Source: Prorocentrum cordatum (Eukaryota > Sar > Dinophyceae > Prorocentrales > Prorocentraceae). From it: a stretch of 64,000 nt of DNA. Position 1 is the stretch's first letter; every line of letters starts with the position of its first letter. Made by a program: the position numbers and the translations under genes. The notes beneath the pieces are model-generated. The model was not told the origin of the DNA. It searched no databases and saw only the letters and a program-made list of their open reading frames with translations. This document shows positions 63,479 through 64,000 of the stretch, piece by piece. The stretch spans positions 472,273 through 536,272 of the forward strand of contig CAUYUJ010019359.1 in assembly GCA_963575745.1 (NCBI GenBank), in the 5' to 3' direction.

Positions 63479-64000
63479 CTACACCGCGAACATGTAATCA
63501 CTAATCGCCACTGCCACCACCGTTACCAATACATGTATAAACAAACTCCACCAACTGAACTCGTCCGTCATACTCACCTTGCTATTGACTCCGTCCTCGT
63601 AGTAGTACTCAGCCGCCTCCGTCTTCGGAATCACCATCATGACTGCCAGCACCTATGTCAATACCTCAGGTTTCGTGAAACTTGTGGTCGACATTCAGCC
63701 CCAGCGTCTTCAAGTGCCTCTTGGGCGTCTCCTTGTCAATCGGTTTGGCCCCCATGTCTGCGACCTGGCTGTTGGCGTTGGCCTTGATCACCTCCATCTC
63801 TCCATCGCGGATTAAATCCTGGTGACCTGGTGCCAGATCCACCTCGTCTGTAGATGTCGTACTCGACCCACGCCATCTCTGTGAAGCGCCCCCTTCGCTG
63901 CAGCTGGGTCCGTCTCCAACTCTAGGGTGATCTTGATCTGCTCATGCCTCATCTCCGCCATCTCCTGCAACACATGCTTGATAGTGAGTCCTTGGCAGAT
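63479..64000 (-). pseudogene. Ty1/copia retrotransposon remnant: RNase H end plus membrane-spanning tail
   Basis: From the window edge the minus strand reads GLTIKHVLQEMAEM..EQIKITLE, then DPAAAKGALHRDGVGRVRHL, then after a frame change QDLIRDGEMEVIKANANS and QVADMGAKPIDKETPKRHLK, ending at TGA 63666-63668. This is the C-terminal RNase H of a copia polyprotein (the S-A-x-x-x-x-x-R-x-G-x-G-x-x-RH and V-A-D-x-x-T/A-K-P pattern). The frame change coincides with an 8-bp direct duplication (CCTGGTGA) at 63818-63832. A second frame (63652-63479) carries EYYYEDGVNSKVSMTDEFSW followed by about 22 hydrophobic residues (WSLFIHVLVTVVVAVAI), a likely membrane helix. The rest of the element lies beyond the window. 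Confidence 0.78.

Overview
The window is GC-rich, repeat-saturated nuclear DNA from a eukaryote with very low gene density. A dinoflagellate-type alga is the best guess. The support is a decayed Ty1/copia RNase H followed by a membrane-spanning tail (right edge), a decayed LINE-type reverse-transcriptase C-terminus (38.3-38.7 kb), one intron-free DUF1275 membrane-protein gene, and an HSP90 gene fragment broken by frameshifts. No spliced-leader copy, rRNA, tRNA, CRISPR array or prokaryotic operon was seen. The organism call is an inference.

Layout. 0.3-1.2 kb: HSP90 pseudogene (minus). 1.4-6 kb: long trinucleotide satellites and a 12-bp minisatellite. 7.9-12.1 kb: three minus-oriented copies of a large GC-rich repeat (family F) with CCAAGAGGC-type arrays. 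12.4-21 kb: a dense field of small inverted-repeat elements (families A, B, C, P and others) among satellites. 21.7-24.4 kb: a 1.26-kb tandem duplication and a ~97-bp minisatellite. 25.35-25.51 kb: a perfect 59-bp-arm inverted repeat. 27.45-28.99 kb: a fold-back element just downstream of the only intact gene, the DUF1275 protein (27843-28841, minus). 29-32 kb: more small elements. 32.4-38.1 kb: three plus-oriented F units in quasi-tandem, then a 77-bp minisatellite. 38.3-42 kb: LINE remnant, GAT satellite, fold-backs and a GCACCACAT array. 43.5-47.7 kb: a terminal-inverted-repeat element filled with GGA, and a 762-bp duplication. 49-52 kb: F copies carrying expanded GAT, and an 18-bp His/Cys-encoding array. 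53-62 kb: further copies of the same families, a perfect 34-bp-TIR element with a 5-bp target duplication (58990-59123) and a 10-bp GGCATTGCTT array. 63.5-64 kb: copia remnant (minus).

Most open reading frames here are low-complexity translations of satellites (poly-Ser, poly-Pro, poly-Glu, poly-Met). The genes do not form a pathway. The main content is the repeat ecology: at least a dozen small inverted-repeat families occur two to five times within 64 kb, often next to each other in fixed order (A with M, C with B), and several carry or have grown microsatellites inside them.
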